NCBI GenBank assembly: GCA_900318645.1
Contig: ONLH01000026.1
Location: forward strand, 1-60,469
Direction: 5' to 3'
Length of the DNA stretch: 60,469 bases
Origin: an uncultured Prevotellaceae bacterium
Lineage (GTDB): Bacteria > Bacteroidota > Bacteroidia > Bacteroidales > Muribaculaceae
Part shown: piece after piece, positions 58,206 to 60,469 of the stretch
How positions within the stretch are numbered: position 1 is the stretch's first letter
How the letters are laid out: every line of letters starts with the position of its first letter
The notes under the pieces: generated by a model
Databases searched by the model: none
The model's input: only the letters and a program-made list of their open reading frames with translations
Told to the model about the DNA's origin: nothing
Made by a program: the position numbers and the translations under genes

Positions 58206-58751
58206 ATGACACGCAGAACTATTATCGGAATTATTTTCATCGTGGCTGCCTTGCTCAAGCTCGCAGACATGTGGGGCGTTTTCCATCTGAATTGGGATCA
58301 TTCCTGGACTCAGTACTTCGGCCCTCTTCTCCTTCTATATATAGGAGCAGAACTCGTCATTTATGGTTTCAACCACAATCCGTCTCAGTGGTTGCATCGG
58401 CCAGTGCCACAGGGCGAGGATGGCAAGCGCATCTGTTGCGCCGTGCGTTTAGGAGCCGATGAATATGTCTATCAGGGAGAGACATTCCATGGCGCTCGGT
58501 TGGATGCCTTCTGTGGTGGCTTGCGGCTGGATTTGTGCAATGCGGTCATCAGCGAGGATGAGGAAATCGATATCCATACGTTTCTCGGTGGAGTGGAACT
58601 GTTGGTGCCCAACAATGTTAACGTGATTGTCAAGAGCCATAGTTTCATTGGCGGCGTCAGCGATGAGACTGGGAAGTGTATTGACCAGGGTGCCCGTACC
58701 CTTCACATCACGGCAAGCAACTTTTTGGGCGGTGTGACCGTCAAAGGGTAA
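58206..58751 (+). CDS. LiaF-like envelope-stress protein
   Basis: A 181-aa protein. Two or more short membrane segments at the N-terminus (TIIGIIFIVAALLKLADMWG; YFGPLLLLYIGAELVIYGF) resemble DUF5668. The C-terminal half (about 90-180) is a regular beta-stack with DAFCGGLRLDL, HTFLGGVELLVP and SNFLGGVTVKG, the LiaF-type cell-wall-stress domain. Such proteins modulate envelope-stress signalling and are often near LytTR or two-component genes. It is divergent from the LytTR regulator and 47 nt upstream of the barrel gene, probably one operon. Confidence 0.82.
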   Translation: MTRRTIIGIIFIVAALLKLADMWGVFHLNWDHSWTQYFGPLLLLYIGAELVIYGFNHNPSQWLHRPVPQGEDGKRICCAVRLGADEYVYQGETFHGARLDAFCGGLRLDLCNAVISEDEEIDIHTFLGGVELLVPNNVNVIVKSHSFIGGVSDETGKCIDQGARTLHITASNFLGGVTVKG

Positions 58752-58798
58752 ATGAGTAATGAGTAAAAAAATATTAAGTAATACTATAAATTAAGGAT

Positions 58799-60469
58799 AT
58801 GAAAAAGATGAGCTTCAGATTATTAGCCATGATGGCTGTGCTGACGCTGGCAGTAAGCGCTACAGCCAAGACGCCTGATGTGGGCGGTGTGGTAGTTGAT
58901 GAAAAGGGTGAACCGATGCCCTTTGTAAATGTGGTGTTGCTGTCGTTGCCCGATTCTGCATTCGTGCAAGGTGCGATGACCGATGACCAGGGCAAATTCC
59001 AGATAGTAACTCGTGATAACGGTGCCCTGATCAAGGTGTCGTGCATCGGTTATCAGACGCAATACCTGAATGTCGCTCAAGGGCTGACCATTCAGATGAA
59101 AGAGGACGCCTTGCTGCTCAGTGAGGTGGTAGTGAAGAGCCAGCTGCCCAAGACACGTGTCAAGGGCGAGGCCATGCGCACGACGGTCGAGGGCACCATC
59201 CTTGAGAAGGCCGGCACCGTGGTCGACGCGCTTGCCCGCGTGCCGTCGCTGGAAGCCAAGCGCGATGGCGCCGTGACGGTGCTTGGTCGTGGTGATGCCG
59301 AGGTCTATATCAACGGCCGCAAGGTGCAGGATGTGAGCGAATTGTCCCGCCTGCGCAGCGACCAGATCCAGCACGTCGATGTCATCCAGAACCCAGGCGC
59401 CCGCTATGCTGCCTCGACCAAGGCCGTGGTGCGCATCACGCTGAAGAAGGCACAGGGTGACGGCTTTAGTTTCCAAGACAACCTGATGGGCATGTACCAG
59501 TATGGTCACACGATTACCAACAACCTGGATGTGAACTACCGCATGGGCGGACTGGACATCACCGCCTCGTTCTGGGCAGGCCGCTACGGACACGCCAAGA
59601 TGCTGCAGGAAAACCAGTTGTCTTATTTTATGGGCCCTGACCGGGTCGAGGGGCTTGTCACGCAGAATGGTAAGAACATTTGGAAAGGCCTGTCGCCCCA
59701 ACTTCAGGTGAATTATGTGGTCAACGATAACCACAGCTTTGGCGCCTTTTACAAATATGACCGACACCCCAGCGCCGATTTTCGTGACCAATTCATCACC
59801 GATAGCTATGTGAATGGTCTCTTTACCGAGCGCTCGGTGAGCGACGTCGAGCAGCACGACCGTTTCCGCAAGCACATTTTCAATGCCTATTACAACGGCA
59901 AGGTGGGTTCCCTGGGCATTGACCTTAACGTGGACGGCCTGTTTGACCGCACCGAGACGCCGGGCAGCACCAACGAGACAACCGTCCTGGACGGCGTCAC
60001 CATCAGCCGCAGCATCGAGAGCAACACCAGCAGCCGAAACAATTTCTGGGCATCGAAGCTCATCCTGAGTTATCCCGTTTGGCAGGGCAACCTTTCGGTG
60101 GGCGGTGAATACTCTTACAATCACCGTACCGATGCCTATTCGTTCTCGGCTACGGCAAGTGTTCCCGTCAAGGCCACCGACACCGAGATCAACGAGTCGT
60201 CGACGGCAGCATTTGTGGAGTTTGGACGTCGCTTCGGCCTGGTATTCGCCCAGGTGGGTCTGCGCTATGAGCACCTGAAGAACGACTACTACAACTTCAA
60301 TGAGCGTGAAGATGAGGTGTGCCGTGACTATGGCGACTGGTTCCCCACCTTTGTGGTGTCGGCTCCCGTCGGCAAGGTGCAGCTGTCGCTGTCCTACCGC
60401 CGCGACATCCAGCGCCCCGCCTACAGCAGCCTCACCAGCTCGACCGTCTATATCAACCGTTACAGCTAT
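58799..60469 (+). CDS. Outer membrane beta-barrel protein, TonB-receptor-like (3' truncated)
   Basis: The frame is open from ATG 58799 to the window end (557 codons, no stop). A signal peptide (MKKMSFRLLAMMAVLTLAVS) is followed by a CarboxypepD_reg-like domain (about 27-105: GVVVDEKGEPMPFVNVVLL, the DDQGKF turn, VSCIGYQTQYLNV). A plug-like segment comes next (about 115-220: SEVVVKSQLPKTRVKGEAM; VDALARVPSLEAKRDGAVTV; YINGRKVQDVSEL), and then the start of a large barrel. This is the outer-membrane beta-barrel family (OMP_b-brl_3 type) common beside regulators in Bacteroidota. The substrate is unknown. It lies just after the LiaF-like gene. Confidence 0.88.
   Translation, partial: MKKMSFRLLAMMAVLTLAVSATAKTPDVGGVVVDEKGEPMPFVNVVLLSLPDSAFVQGAMTDDQGKFQIVTRDNGALIKVSCIGYQTQYLNVAQGLTIQMKEDALLLSEVVVKSQLPKTRVKGEAMRTTVEGTILEKAGTVVDALARVPSLEAKRDGAVTVLGRGDAEVYINGRKVQDVSELSRLRSDQIQHVDVIQNPGARYAASTKAVVRITLKKAQGDGFSFQDNLMGMYQYGHTITNNLDVNYRMGGLDITASFWAGRYGHAKMLQENQLSYFMGPDRVEGLVTQNGKNIWKGLSPQLQVNYVVNDNHSFGAFYKYDRHPSADFRDQFITDSYVNGLFTERSVSDVEQHDRFRKHIFNAYYNGKVGSLGIDLNVDGLFDRTETPGSTNETTVLDGVTISRSIESNTSSRNNFWASKLILSYPVWQGNLSVGGEYSYNHRTDAYSFSATASVPVKATDTEINESSTAAFVEFGRRFGLVFAQVGLRYEHLKNDYYNFNEREDEVCRDYGDWFPTFVVSAPVGKVQLSLSYRRDIQRPAYSSLTSSTVYINRYSY

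Noticed and set aside
58823-60274. 483-residue minus-strand open frame opposite the outer membrane barrel gene
   Set aside because: The plus strand is open to the window end with signal peptide, CarboxypepD_reg and plug motifs; the minus frame has no family features.

Overview
The window is a chromosomal segment of a Bacteroidota bacterium, order Bacteroidales, most likely a gut Muribaculaceae or a close relative. A Prevotellaceae-type host is the main alternative. The basis is the TAnnTTTG -7 promoter boxes (often with a TTG/TTTG box 18-20 nt upstream), little Shine-Dalgarno signal, DUF6562 and DUF4494 proteins, type IX secretion (T9SS)-like C-terminal domains, a dockerin, and many signal peptides with Gln right after the cleavage site. 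Housekeeping genes look about 50% GC.

Layout. 1-7074 (+): two DUF6562 beta-helix surface proteins (the first cut by the window edge), then two secreted proteins with T9SS-like tails that share a module. 7230-8712: a decayed island between 19-bp direct repeats at the 3' end of a tRNA-Arg gene, holding three broken genes; tRNA-Ser follows. 9001-21112: tilS, an EamA transporter, a MATE transporter, an OmpA-family protein, transketolase, a sugar MFS permease, yggS, a DUF4494 protein, a FabK/nitronate monooxygenase-like flavoprotein and deoD. 21285-26581: a coupled propeller/lipoprotein pair, a YitT membrane protein and a large secreted dockerin protein. 26869-33898 (-): a complete glycine cleavage operon in the order lplA-gcvT-gcvH-gcvPA-gcvPB-lpdA, with a split P-protein. 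34078-36455: a porin and a sialidase-fold protein. 36530-43871 (+): mazG, topB, a small Cys-rich membrane protein, tRNA-Cys, a candidate structured RNA, recJ and recQ. 43961-52527: an 884-aa modular secreted protein, korA-korB, and two secreted proteins that share a nearly identical C-terminal half and terminator but have unrelated N-terminal domains, one of them a gingipain-type DUF2436 adhesin domain. 52690-56863: a DUF445 protein, a LolA-like protein and FtsK. 57010-60469: a membrane LytTR regulator, divergent from a LiaF-like protein and a TonB-dependent-receptor-like outer membrane barrel that runs off the window.

How it fits together. The core genes cover one-carbon/glycine metabolism with its own lipoate ligase, ferredoxin-linked 2-oxoacid oxidation, pentose phosphate metabolism, nucleotide salvage and sanitation, recombination and chromosome segregation. 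The accessory part is mainly cell-surface biology: at least six secreted proteins built by shuffling a few modules onto either a T9SS-like tail or a dockerin. Small mobile or repetitive DNA is also present: two elements sharing terminal inverted repeats, a family of GAGACGCA palindromes (some serving as terminators), and the tRNA-Arg island.

No complete new defence or mobile system was found. The most unusual items are the shuffled surface-protein family with the gingipain-type domain, the element pair with shared ends, the tRNA-Arg island, and the structured RNA candidate upstream of recJ.
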